Shown here piece by piece: positions 8,583-17,654 of a stretch of DNA of 49,641 nucleotides. Under the pieces are notes generated by a model that ran no database searches, was not told where the DNA came from, and worked only from the letters and a program-made list of their open reading frames with translations. This DNA is from an uncultured Muribaculaceae bacterium (GTDB lineage: Bacteria; Bacteroidota; Bacteroidia; Bacteroidales; Muribaculaceae): positions 1-49,641 of the forward strand of contig CANRPJ010000021.1 in the NCBI GenBank assembly GCA_947632485.1, written 5' to 3'. The position numbers and the translations under genes are program-made. Position 1 is the first letter of the stretch, and every line of letters begins with the position of its first letter.

Positions 8583-10602
8583 TTCCGTCTCGCCTCAAGA
8601 GCGCGTCGATGTTGGCGTCGCGCCCCCTGAATTCCCGATATAGATCCTGAGGTGGCACCGTGTTGCCCAGAGTCATAATCTTGCGGAAACGCTCTGCTGT
8701 CTGCGGATTAAAGAGACCCTCCTCCTCAAAGGCAGCGAACGCGTCGGCATCGAGCACCTCGCTCCATTTATAGCCATAATAGCCAGCGGCATAACCTCCT
8801 GAGAATATATGTCCGAATGCAGCTCCGGTAAGGCAACCGGGCTCCGGATCAAATACCTTTACCGATTCGGTGGCTTTCGCCTCGAATGCTTCGGAAGCCT
8901 CAGCGGAAATCGGAGCATTGATGGAATGGTACGCCATATCAAGAAAACCGAAACCGAGCTGCCTCATACAGGCGTAAGCGGCTCCGAAACGCGATGATGC
9001 TATAAAACGGTCAAGAAGCTCCTGCGGGATCGGTTCGCCTGTTATATAGTGGCGGGCAAATCCGTCGAGCCATTCCTTACGGGTCAGGAAGTTTTCGTTA
9101 AACTGGGAGAAGAGTTCCACGAAATCCCTTCTCACATTCGTTCCGCTCAATGATGCGAACACCGTATCGGCGCTGAGCCCATGAAGAGCATGTCCGAACT
9201 CATGAAGAAAGGTTTCTACCTCCGCCGCAGTGAGAAGCACCGGATTCGCTCCAGTAGGCTTCGTAAAATTGCATACGATTGAAACCGCCGGCACCGTTTT
9301 CAGGCCATCGGCATCGCGACTCTCCTGCCGATACTCGGTCATCCATGCACCCGGCGACTTTCCTTCGCGGTTAAAGAAATCGGCGTAAAGCAAGCCTATG
9401 AGCTCGCCATTACGGTCTGTCACCTCAAATACCTTTACATCAGCATGGTATTTTGGGGCATCAGGAAGAAGTCGGAAGGAGTAACCATAAAGACGGGTAG
9501 CCAGACCCATAACTCCTCCTATCGTGCTTTCAAGCTCAAAGTAAGGCTTCAGATCATTGTCGTTGAAGCTATAGGAAGCCTCCTTAAGCTTATTCGACCA
9601 ATAGGAATAGTCCCAGGGCATAAGCTTGAAATCATCACCTTCTGTTTTGCGTGCGAAAGCCTCAATTTCGGTAATCTCTGCTTTCATCGCTTCAGTATAG
9701 CCATTCCTGAGAGACTCCAGAAGATCCATCACTGCCCTGCGCGAACCCGCCATGCTCCGGCGTAGAGAATAGTCGGCGTAGGTCGGGTATCCGAAAAGAC
9801 GGGCAAGCTCGAGCCTGAGATTTGCAATCTCGACCATGATAGCTGTATTATCCAGCTCACCGCCCACATTTCGGGTAGCATACATTCTGTAGAGCGCCTC
9901 CCTCAGACTCCTGTCTGCCTGAAATTTCATAAAGGGAGCATAGCTGGGATAAAACACTGTAAACAGCCACTCTCCTTCCCTGCCGACAGCCGATGCCTCA
10001 GCCGCTGCCGCAGTCTTAATATCTTCGGGCAGACCTTCAAGCTGATTCTCATTCAGCCAGAGTTTTCTGGATTCGCTCTTCATGTCGTTGGCCACATTCT
10101 GACCGAAACGCACGCTCAACTGCGAAATGCGCGAAGTTATCTCTCTATATCTCTTTTTCCTTTCATCGTCGAGTTCAGCTCCTGACTCTGCAAAATCACG
10201 CCAGGTCTCTTCAAGCAGCCGGCGCTCCTCTTGCGTAAGCTCGCGCCCGGGATTCTCCTTCACTGCATTCACTCGCTTCCACAAGCGCTCATCAAGCAAA
10301 ATATCTGCACTATGCTCTGAAAGCAAAGGTGTTATCTCAGTCATGGCAGTCATCAGATCGTCTGCTCCCAGCGCACTTTCAAGATTAGAAAGCATCAAGA
10401 TGGCAGAATCAAGACCTTCGCCGGAGCGTTCGAGCGCTGCTATCGTATTGTCAAAATTCGGAGTTTCAGTGCTTTCCGCTATCTTAGCTATCTCAATCTT
10501 ATGTCGGGCAATCGCCTTTTTCACTGCCTCCACCAGCTCCTTGCCAGAGATATTTTCAAAATTTATCGGCTCATTTCGCCGCAAATTTTCCTTCATTTCC
10601 AT
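8572..10602 (-). CDS. M3 family peptidyl-dipeptidase / oligopeptidase
   Basis: Zinc metallopeptidase of the thimet oligopeptidase / Dcp family that degrades short peptides. The zinc motif is FLHEFGHALHG with His467, Glu468 and His471; the third ligand is Glu496 in FVELFSQ. The 676-residue length and mostly helical N-terminal half fit Dcp or OpdA. There is no signal peptide, so it is probably cytoplasmic. A second in-frame ATG two codons later could be the start. The gene is monocistronic, divergent from the arginine operon. Dcp and OpdA cannot be separated from motifs alone. Confidence 0.93.
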   Translation of the reverse strand: MEMKENLRRNEPINFENISGKELVEAVKKAIARHKIEIAKIAESTETPNFDNTIAALERSGEGLDSAILMLSNLESALGADDLMTAMTEITPLLSEHSADILLDERLWKRVNAVKENPGRELTQEERRLLEETWRDFAESGAELDDERKKRYREITSRISQLSVRFGQNVANDMKSESRKLWLNENQLEGLPEDIKTAAAAEASAVGREGEWLFTVFYPSYAPFMKFQADRSLREALYRMYATRNVGGELDNTAIMVEIANLRLELARLFGYPTYADYSLRRSMAGSRRAVMDLLESLRNGYTEAMKAEITEIEAFARKTEGDDFKLMPWDYSYWSNKLKEASYSFNDNDLKPYFELESTIGGVMGLATRLYGYSFRLLPDAPKYHADVKVFEVTDRNGELIGLLYADFFNREGKSPGAWMTEYRQESRDADGLKTVPAVSIVCNFTKPTGANPVLLTAAEVETFLHEFGHALHGLSADTVFASLSGTNVRRDFVELFSQFNENFLTRKEWLDGFARHYITGEPIPQELLDRFIASSRFGAAYACMRQLGFGFLDMAYHSINAPISAEASEAFEAKATESVKVFDPEPGCLTGAAFGHIFSGGYAAGYYGYKWSEVLDADAFAAFEEEGLFNPQTAERFRKIMTLGNTVPPQDLYREFRGRDANIDALLRRDGIRK

Positions 10603-10811
10603 TGTTATTTAATTTATGTCACTAAATTACTGCTTTTCTACAGAAAATAACGTATAAACATATCCGAAAATTTTTCTACGTATCAGATGCCATATCTTTT
10701 TTAACTGACAAAACGACGCGTATTGCTTTCATTTTGCCGCAATAAGGCACTTTCGCGATTCAATTAGACATTAAAAGGAAAAACATGGCAAAATGTTACG
10801 CAAAATTTTCT

Positions 10812-10819
10812 TAACTTCG
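10812..10819 (+). promoter_or_regulatory. Possible -7 box of the arginine operon
   Basis: TAACTTCG followed by C differs from TAnnTTTG at one position and lies 66 nt before the GNAT start. No good -33 is seen. The leader contains a 6-bp hairpin with a TTCG tetraloop (10836-10851). The 283-nt divergent gap (10603-10885) holds no other feature I can name. Confidence 0.35.
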
Positions 10820-10885
10820 CAGAAATAAATTCAACCTCGCCTTCGGGCGGGAAAAATTGGTAGAAAAAGAAGGTAAAGTAGCAAG

Positions 10886-11503
10886 ATGAACAATGATCAG
10901 ATTCAGGTGATATTCGCCCAGGAGGAGCATGCAAAATATGCCGACCTGATCGTGAAGCTGATTTATGAATCGGCTCTGCAACGCGGCACAGGAATTGCAC
11001 GCCGCACCCCTGAATACATTGCAAAAAAAATTACCGGAGGAAAGGCCGTAGTGGCTCTTTATGAAGATAGGCTGATTGGATTCAGCTATATTGAAAGCTG
11101 GGAGCATGGAGATTATGTGGCTACCTCCGGACTGATTGTAGATCCCGAATTCCGACGATTGGGGCTGGCAAGCCGAATCAAGGCCAAGACCTTCGAGCTC
11201 GCGCGCCAGCGCTTTCCATATGCCAAGATTTTCAGCATCACCACATCGCTGCCCGTGATGAAAATGAACTCCCATCTCGGCTATAGGCCTGTGACCTTTT
11301 CAGAGCTTACGGAAGATGAAGAGTTCTGGAGCGGCTGTCAGGGTTGCGTGAATTTCGATATCCTTCAGCGTAATAACCGCAGGATGTGTCTTTGCACCGG
11401 AATGCTCTACGATCCGAAAGCAAGACTCGAACGCCCGTCGAAAAGCAGACCTTACAAGATGTGGCTCGGCAACAGAGTGAAAAAACTCCTGCATATCAAT
11501 TGA
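10886..11503 (+). CDS. GNAT family acyltransferase, first gene of the arginine operon
   Basis: GNAT-fold acyltransferase of 205 residues. The acyl-CoA-binding loop is VDPEFRRLGLASRI (85-98). The C-terminal third has a conserved-looking cysteine set, CQGC (151-154) and CLC (168-170), that could bind a metal. It heads the arginine operon, 45 nt before argG, and the operon lacks any other enzyme for N-acylating glutamate. It is therefore the best candidate for the N-acylglutamate synthase step, possibly using succinyl-CoA as expected for the B. fragilis-type pathway. That role is inferred from position; the family alone does not give the substrate. Confidence 0.8.
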   Translation: MNNDQIQVIFAQEEHAKYADLIVKLIYESALQRGTGIARRTPEYIAKKITGGKAVVALYEDRLIGFSYIESWEHGDYVATSGLIVDPEFRRLGLASRIKAKTFELARQRFPYAKIFSITTSLPVMKMNSHLGYRPVTFSELTEDEEFWSGCQGCVNFDILQRNNRRMCLCTGMLYDPKARLERPSKSRPYKMWLGNRVKKLLHIN

Positions 11504-11548
11504 ACAAAAAAACCAAACACAGAAACCAAATAAAACCGACATACAGAA

Positions 11549-12772
11549 ATGGAAACTAAAGATAACGCTAAGAAAAAAGTAGTACTTGCATTCAGCGGAG
11601 GCCTCGACACTTCCTTCGCCGTGAAATATCTCTCAGAAGATTTAGGCTACGAGGTTCATACGGCAATAGCCAATACCGGCGGCTTCTCTGAAGAGGATCT
11701 CGCTGTGATCGCCGACAAAGCAAAGCGGCTCGGAGCTGCCAGCCATACGGCTCTCGACATCACTAAAGATTACTACGACAAGAGTATCCGCTACATGATT
11801 GCCGGCAATGTGCTGCGTAATGGCACATACCCCATTTCCGTATCGTCGGAGCGTATATTCCAGGCAATAGCTACTATCCAATATGCCAAGAAGATCGGAG
11901 CTCACGCAGTGGCTCACGGATCGACCGGCGCCGGCAACGACCAGGTGCGTTTCGATCTCACATTCCAGATCCTCGCTCCCGGTATCGAAATCATCACGCC
12001 GACCCGCGATATGACCCTCACACGCGAATATGAGATCGACTATCTCAAGAAGCATGGCTATGAGGCAGATTTCAAGAAGATGGAATATTCCATCAATAAA
12101 GGTCTGTGGGGCACGAGCATCGGCGGCAAGGAGACCTTGAAATCAGACCAGACTCTCCCGGAAAGCGCTTATCCTTCGCAGATCACAGCCGAGGGAGAGG
12201 AAACCCTCAAGATCGGCTTCGAGAAAGGTGAGGTAGTATCCGTCAACGGCAAGCGTATCGACGACCGCATAGAGGCGATTCGCGAAATTGAGAAAATCGG
12301 CTCTAAGTTCGGAATCGGCCGCGATATGCACATCGGCGACACCATCATCGGTATCAAGGGTCGCGTAGGCTTCGAGGCTGCTGCTCCGATACTTATTATC
12401 GCAGCCCATAAGATGCTCGAAAAGCATACTCTTACGAAATGGCAGCAGTATTGGAAGGACCAGATCGGCACATGGTATGGAATGTTCCTCCACGAGGCTC
12501 AGTATCTCGAGCCTGTGATGCGCGATATGGAGGCTATGCTTGAGAACTCTCAGCGCAATGTGACCGGAACAGTGGAACTTACGCTGCGTCCTTACAGCTA
12601 TACTCTGGTTGGAGTCGACTCTCCCTTCGACCTGATGAAGACTGATTTCGGCGAGTATGGCGAGGTGAATAAGGCCTGGACTGCCGATGATGTAAAAGGC
12701 TTCACCAAGATCCTCGGCAACCAGATGAAGATTTATCACAACGTTCAGCAGCGCAACGGATGCCAGGAGTGA
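11549..12772 (+). CDS. argG: Argininosuccinate synthase
   Basis: Joins citrulline and aspartate using ATP. The N-terminal PP-loop is AFSGGLDTS, and substrate-loop sequences such as HGSTGAGNDQVRFD are intact. The length is 407 residues. In this pathway citrulline is released from N-succinylcitrulline by the argE-type deacylase encoded downstream. The stop overlaps the argC start region by 13 nt, indicating coupling. Cytoplasmic, second gene of the operon. Confidence 0.96.
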   Translation: METKDNAKKKVVLAFSGGLDTSFAVKYLSEDLGYEVHTAIANTGGFSEEDLAVIADKAKRLGAASHTALDITKDYYDKSIRYMIAGNVLRNGTYPISVSSERIFQAIATIQYAKKIGAHAVAHGSTGAGNDQVRFDLTFQILAPGIEIITPTRDMTLTREYEIDYLKKHGYEADFKKMEYSINKGLWGTSIGGKETLKSDQTLPESAYPSQITAEGEETLKIGFEKGEVVSVNGKRIDDRIEAIREIEKIGSKFGIGRDMHIGDTIIGIKGRVGFEAAAPILIIAAHKMLEKHTLTKWQQYWKDQIGTWYGMFLHEAQYLEPVMRDMEAMLENSQRNVTGTVELTLRPYSYTLVGVDSPFDLMKTDFGEYGEVNKAWTADDVKGFTKILGNQMKIYHNVQQRNGCQE

Positions 12773-13731
12773 AAAAAAGAATTGGAATTGTGGGCGGAGC
12801 AGGCTACACCGGTGGCGAGCTGCTTCGCCTGCTCATAAACCACCCTGCGGCTGAGATCGCATGGGTGAACTCGGAGAGCAACGCCAGTAAGCCCGTGACC
12901 GATGTCCATACAAGCCTCTATGGAGAGACAGACCTCGTGTTTTCTGATTCTATCGATCTGGAAAATATTGATGTCCTGTTCCTCTGTCAGGGTCACGGCT
13001 ACAGCAAAAAATTCTGGGAGGATCACCCGCTGCCTGACCATCTTAAAGTGATTGACCTTGCTCAGGACTATCGCGATGAAAGCTGCGGCTATGTCTACGG
13101 TCTTCCCGAGGCGAAGCGGGAACAGATCTCCGGAGCTCGCCTGATAGCTAATCCCGGCTGCTTCGCCACTGCCATTCAGCTTGCTTTGCTTCCTCTGGCT
13201 GCCGCCGGGAAACTTCCGGAAGAGGTTCATGTCACAGCCCTTACCGGTTCTACAGGAGCGGGAGTGAAGCCCGGAGCTACCACTCATTTCAGCTGGAGAT
13301 CAGGTAATATTTCGGTATATAAGGCATTTACCCATCAGCACCTTGCAGAAATAGGCCGCACTCTTTCATCGCTGCAGCCGGGTGGTACAAGAATCAACTT
13401 TGTGCCTGTTCGAGGCGATTTCCCGCGTGGAATATTTGCCATGGCGCAGATGGACTGCGACCTTCCCGAAGAGGAAGTGCGCCGCATCTACGAAGATTTC
13501 TATACCAACGCTCCCTTCACTCATGTAAGTAACCGGCCGGTCGACCTAAAGCAGGTTGTAAATACCAACAAGTGCCTTATCTCTCTCGAACTCCATGATG
13601 GCAAATTATTGGTAGTAAGCGCTATCGACAATCTTTTAAAGGGGGCCTCCGGCCAGGCAGTACAGAATTTCAACCTTATTTGCGGGCTTCCTGAAGATAC
13701 AGGCCTGCATCTGAAACCTTCTACTTTCTGA
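12760..13731 (+). CDS. argC: N-acyl-gamma-glutamyl-phosphate reductase
   Basis: NADPH-dependent reduction of N-acylglutamyl phosphate to the semialdehyde. GVVGAGYTG-like nucleotide loop (IGIVGGAGYTGGELL) at the N-terminus and nucleophile Cys134 in ANPGCFATA. Length 323 residues, usual for the family. Two starts are possible: ATG at 12760 or GTG at 12769 (GTGA overlap with the argG stop). The gene is followed by argD after 1 nt. The natural substrate is probably the succinylated form, inferred from the argF' neighbour. Confidence 0.94.
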   Translation: MPGVKKRIGIVGGAGYTGGELLRLLINHPAAEIAWVNSESNASKPVTDVHTSLYGETDLVFSDSIDLENIDVLFLCQGHGYSKKFWEDHPLPDHLKVIDLAQDYRDESCGYVYGLPEAKREQISGARLIANPGCFATAIQLALLPLAAAGKLPEEVHVTALTGSTGAGVKPGATTHFSWRSGNISVYKAFTHQHLAEIGRTLSSLQPGGTRINFVPVRGDFPRGIFAMAQMDCDLPEEEVRRIYEDFYTNAPFTHVSNRPVDLKQVVNTNKCLISLELHDGKLLVVSAIDNLLKGASGQAVQNFNLICGLPEDTGLHLKPSTF

Positions 13732-13732
13732 G

Positions 13733-14878
13733 ATGGAACTATTCGACGTATATTCGCTCTATGATATCGAGCCGGTGAAAGGATCCGGCAGCAAGGTATT
13801 TACGGCTGACGGCACTGAATACCTCGACCTCTATGGAGGCCATGCCGTAATCTCTATCGGACACTCTCACCCCCGCTATGTGAAAGCTATAGCTGACCAG
13901 GTAGCGAAGCTGGGATTCTATTCCAATTCGGTTCACAATGGTCTTCAGAAAGAGCTCGCAAAGCGTCTTGGAAAAGCGTGTGGCTACGACAACTATTCGC
14001 TCTTCCTCTGCAACTCCGGAGCAGAAGCCAACGAGAATGCTCTGAAGCTCGCATCGTTCGCTACCGGACGCAGCAAGGTTCTCGCATTCGACAAGGCTTT
14101 CCACGGACGCACCTTCGGTGCTGTGGCAGCTACTGATAATCCTAAGATACGCGCGCCATTCAATGAAACCGATCATGTTGTGTTCGCGCCTCTCAATGAC
14201 CTTGAAGCTACAAAGAAATTACTTGATACCAAAGAGTTTGCAGCGGTCATAGTGGAAGGTATTCAGGGTGTGGCAGGCATCAGAATGGTAAGCGATTCAT
14301 TTCTGAAAGACCTTAGGAAGCTGTGTGATGAAACGGGTACGCTTCTCGTGCTCGATGAGATTCAGTCGGGCTACGGAAGGAGCGGTCTCTTTTTCGCTCA
14401 CCAGTATGCAGGAGTAAAGGCCGACCTGATAACCTGTGCGAAGGGAATTGCCAATGGATTCCCGATGGGAGCGGTACTGATTTCTCCTGATATTGAGGCC
14501 AGAAAGGGGATGCTCGGCACTACCTTCGGCGGCTCTCACCTCGCTTGTGCTGCTGCCCTCGCAGTGCTCGACGTGATGGAAGAGGAGAATCTCGTGGAGA
14601 ATACTTCTGAAGTCGGCACATACCTGATTGAAAGGCTTAATGAGATAGCCGCCGCTCACCCCGACAAGATAAAAGAGGTAAGAGGCCGCGGCCTTATGAT
14701 CGGTATTGAGCTCGTAGGTTCAGGACCAGAAATGCGCAAGCGACTTCTTTTCGGGTCTCATATCTTTACGGGAGGTGCCGGCGAACATACAGTGCGCCTG
14801 CTGCCGGCTCTATCGCTTACAAAGGAAGATGCTGATAAATTCCTAAAAGAATTCGAACTTCAACTTCAAGACTTCTGA
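13733..14878 (+). CDS. argD: N-acylornithine aminotransferase (class III, PLP)
   Basis: Transaminates the N-acylglutamate semialdehyde to N-acylornithine. Class III aminotransferase motifs are intact: NSGAEANENALK (94-105), LDEIQSGYGRSG (207-218) with Asp208, and the PLP lysine Lys237 in CAKGIANGFPMG. The 381-residue length is normal. It sits between argC and argF' with 1- and 3-nt gaps, so it is part of the same transcript. N-succinylornithine as the product is inferred from the operon type. Confidence 0.94.
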   Translation: MELFDVYSLYDIEPVKGSGSKVFTADGTEYLDLYGGHAVISIGHSHPRYVKAIADQVAKLGFYSNSVHNGLQKELAKRLGKACGYDNYSLFLCNSGAEANENALKLASFATGRSKVLAFDKAFHGRTFGAVAATDNPKIRAPFNETDHVVFAPLNDLEATKKLLDTKEFAAVIVEGIQGVAGIRMVSDSFLKDLRKLCDETGTLLVLDEIQSGYGRSGLFFAHQYAGVKADLITCAKGIANGFPMGAVLISPDIEARKGMLGTTFGGSHLACAAALAVLDVMEEENLVENTSEVGTYLIERLNEIAAAHPDKIKEVRGRGLMIGIELVGSGPEMRKRLLFGSHIFTGGAGEHTVRLLPALSLTKEDADKFLKEFELQLQDF

Positions 14879-14881
14879 CAG

Positions 14882-15835
14882 ATGAAGAATTTCACAAATG
14901 TGACCGATATAGGCCCGCTTGATAAGGCTGTGGCCGAAGCCTTGAAAATCAAGGCCGACAAATTTGCCTATACAGATCTGGGACGCAACCGCACGCTGCT
15001 GATGATTTTCTTCAACTCCAGCCTGCGCACCCGTCTCAGCACCCAGAAGGCTGCCATGAATCTTGGCATGAACGTGATGGTGCTCGACGTGAATCAGGGG
15101 GCCTGGAAACTTGAGACCGAGCGCGGAGTGATAATGGACGGTGATAAGGCAGAGCATCTGCTGGAAGCGATTCCTGTAATGGGAAGCTACTGCGATATCA
15201 TCGGAGTGCGCTCCTTTGCGGGCCTCAAAGATAAGGCAGAGGATTATGAGGAGAGAGTGATCGAACAGTTCATAAAATATTCGGGTCGCCCCGTGTTCAG
15301 TATGGAGGCTGCTACGCGCCACCCTCTGCAGAGCTTCGCCGATCTCATCACAATCGAAGAGTTCAAGACCAAACCGAGACCGAAAGTAGTCATGACCTGG
15401 GCTCCTCACCCCCGCGCGCTGCCGCAGGCTGTGCCAAACTCTTTTGCAGAGTGGATGAATGCCACCGACTATGAGTTCGTGATCACCCACCCGGAAGGCT
15501 ATGAGCTCGCTCCTCAGTTTGTAGGCAATGCCCGGGTGGAATATGACCAGCGGAAAGCCCTTGAAGGTGCGGATTTCGTATATGCGAAGAATTGGAGCGC
15601 CTATGCCGACCCCAACTATGGTAAAGTGATTTCAACCGACAGGGGTTGGACGGTGGATGCCGAGAAAATGGCCTTGACCGATAATGCTTATTTCATGCAC
15701 TGCCTGCCGGTGCGCCGCAATATGATCGTGACCGACGATGTGATCGAGTCACCACGAAGCATCGTGATTCCTGAGGCTGCAAACCGCGAGATTTCGGCCC
15801 AGACGGTGATTAAACGCCTGCTTGAGTCATTATGA
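14882..15835 (+). CDS. argF': N-succinyl-L-ornithine transcarbamylase-type carbamoyltransferase
   Basis: Transfers the carbamoyl group to an N-acylated ornithine. Carbamoyl-phosphate motifs are SSLRTR (46-51), HPLQSFAD (147-154) and HCLPVRRN (273-280). The 317-residue protein closely resembles the B. fragilis N-succinylornithine transcarbamylase as I recall it, including the loop RGVIMDGDK. In that enzyme Pro90 sets succinyl preference and glutamate at this place gives acetyl preference; here residue 90 is alanine (codon 15149-15151). The stop overlaps argB as ATGA. This gene shows that the operon runs through acylated citrulline rather than ornithine. Confidence 0.92.
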   Translation: MKNFTNVTDIGPLDKAVAEALKIKADKFAYTDLGRNRTLLMIFFNSSLRTRLSTQKAAMNLGMNVMVLDVNQGAWKLETERGVIMDGDKAEHLLEAIPVMGSYCDIIGVRSFAGLKDKAEDYEERVIEQFIKYSGRPVFSMEAATRHPLQSFADLITIEEFKTKPRPKVVMTWAPHPRALPQAVPNSFAEWMNATDYEFVITHPEGYELAPQFVGNARVEYDQRKALEGADFVYAKNWSAYADPNYGKVISTDRGWTVDAEKMALTDNAYFMHCLPVRRNMIVTDDVIESPRSIVIPEAANREISAQTVIKRLLESL

Positions 15836-16608
15836 TCAAGGTTGTAAAAATAGGGGGTAATGTCGTCGACAATCCCGAAGCCCTGGCTCGCTTCGTGAAG
15901 GCCTTCGCCGCTATGGAAGGACCAAAAATTCTGGTACATGGCGGTGGTAAGGAGGCTACTCGTCTAAGTGGCGCACTCGGTATCGAGACAAAGATGATCG
16001 AAGGGCGAAGGGTCACTGACCGACAGACTCTTGATGTTGTGACTGAAGTTTACGCCGGGCTTATCAACAAGCGGATAGTGGCTATGCTTCAGGCGGAAGG
16101 TTGCAACGCCATCGGTCTGAGTGGCGCTGATGCCAATATGATAAAAGCTACCCGGCGAAATCCGGAACCGATTGATTACGGTTTTGTTGGCGATATCGAT
16201 CCGAAGGAGGTAAATACTGAGGTGCTGAAAGCTTTGCTTGAATCGGGTCTGACTCCTGTTTTTTGCGCTATCACTCACGATGGTAAAGGCACATTGCTCA
16301 ATTGTAATGCCGACAGTGTGGCCTCAGCCGTAGCTCGCGGGGCCTCCCGAATCGGAGAGACAGAACTGATCTACTGCTTCGAGCAGCCCGGAGTTATGCT
16401 CGACATCGACAACCCAGATTCTCTTGTAGCGACGCTCACCCCTAAAGGCTTCGCTGAGCTGAAGGAGCAGGGAGTGGTAAGCAAGGGCATGATTCCTAAA
16501 CTGACGAATTCCTTTGCTGCAATAGCCGGTGGAATCAGTTCAGTAATCATTCAGCATGCCGATGCCATCGGAACAGAGAAAGGAACCAAGCTGCTTCCTG
16601 ATGATTGA
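15832..16608 (+). CDS. argB: N-acylglutamate kinase
   Basis: Phosphorylates N-acetyl- or N-succinylglutamate. Amino-acid-kinase fold with KIGGNVVD at residues 6-13, LVHGGGKEATRL (about 35-46) and LNCNADSVASAVA in the C-terminal half. Length 258 residues. It overlaps argF' by 4 nt and argE by 8 nt. No N-terminal extension typical of arginine-inhibited hexameric kinases is present, so feedback by arginine may act elsewhere; this is inference. Confidence 0.93.
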   Translation: MIKVVKIGGNVVDNPEALARFVKAFAAMEGPKILVHGGGKEATRLSGALGIETKMIEGRRVTDRQTLDVVTEVYAGLINKRIVAMLQAEGCNAIGLSGADANMIKATRRNPEPIDYGFVGDIDPKEVNTEVLKALLESGLTPVFCAITHDGKGTLLNCNADSVASAVARGASRIGETELIYCFEQPGVMLDIDNPDSLVATLTPKGFAELKEQGVVSKGMIPKLTNSFAAIAGGISSVIIQHADAIGTEKGTKLLPDD

Positions 16609-17653
16609 TCTTCTCAAGAATCTGATTTCTACGCCATCACTTTCCCGCAATGAGAGTGATACTGCCGACATACTCTTTAGCTATCTGAATAAGGCAGGAG
16701 CCGAACCACGCAGGCATTTCAATAATGTATGGTGCCTTTCTGATGGGTTCTCTCCAGATCGCCCTACCCTAATGCTTAATTCTCACCATGATACGGTGAA
16801 ACCGGCGCAAGGGTGGACTCGTGATCCTTTCGTGCCAACAGAAGAGGGCGACCGCATTTATGGCCTCGGTAGCAACGATGCCGGAGCCTCGGTCGTGACC
16901 CTCATCTCTACATTTCTGGCACTACGGAATAAGCCGCTTCCATTTAATCTTCTTCTGGCTATCACGGCTGAAGAGGAGGTTGGCGGAGAGCATGGCATGA
17001 GGGCTTTCCTGCCTCATCTGAAGGAGCAAGGGATAGAGCCGGATTGCGTAGTAGTAGGTGAACCTACGGGTATGCAGGCAGCCGTGGCTGAGCGGGGGCT
17101 TGTGGTGCTCGATTGCGAAACTCGAGGTGTAGCAGGCCATGCAGCGAGAATGGAAGGTGTAAATGCCATCTATCTGGCAATGGAAGATATCAACAGGTTG
17201 CGCAACTTCGATTTCGGTAAAGAGTCGGAAGTGCTCGGACCTATCGGAGTCACAATAACCCAGATACAGGCGGGCACTCAGCATAATGTGGTGCCAGATC
17301 TCTGTAAATGGGTCACAGACGTGCGCACTACAGATGCATATACGAATCAGGAAACAGCAGACCTGCTTCAGAAGGCTGCGCTTCATTCTACCCTCGTGCC
17401 GCGTTCTACCCGCGTTCAGGCATCGGTAATCGCTGAGAGTCACCCATTGGTACAGGCCGCTCTGAAAGCAGGCCGCTCTACCTTCGTATCGCCTACTACA
17501 AGCGATATGTCGCTGATGCATGGACTCCCCTCTCTCAAAATCGGCCCAGGGAAATCTGAACGCTCCCACAAGGCCGACGAATACATAGCCATCGGCGAAC
17601 TGCAGGAGGCTATAAAAATCTATAAGGAAATAATCGAAACTTTATCTTTCTGA
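16601..17653 (+). CDS. argE: M20 family N-acylcitrulline/ornithine deacylase (ArgE-like)
   Basis: Zinc-dependent M20 deacylase expected to remove the acyl group from N-acylcitrulline in this pathway. Metal motifs from the start at 16601: His62-x-Asp64 in NSHHDTVKP, Asp93 in GSNDAGAS and Glu124-Glu125 in TAEEEVGGEHG. Length 350 residues. A longer frame upstream overlaps argB heavily, and the ATG at 16601 gives the normal N-terminus. It is followed by argH after a single base. Substrate is inferred from the operon, since DapE and other M20 enzymes share these motifs. Confidence 0.92.
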   Translation: MIDLLKNLISTPSLSRNESDTADILFSYLNKAGAEPRRHFNNVWCLSDGFSPDRPTLMLNSHHDTVKPAQGWTRDPFVPTEEGDRIYGLGSNDAGASVVTLISTFLALRNKPLPFNLLLAITAEEEVGGEHGMRAFLPHLKEQGIEPDCVVVGEPTGMQAAVAERGLVVLDCETRGVAGHAARMEGVNAIYLAMEDINRLRNFDFGKESEVLGPIGVTITQIQAGTQHNVVPDLCKWVTDVRTTDAYTNQETADLLQKAALHSTLVPRSTRVQASVIAESHPLVQAALKAGRSTFVSPTTSDMSLMHGLPSLKIGPGKSERSHKADEYIAIGELQEAIKIYKEIIETLSF

Positions 17654-17654
17654 A

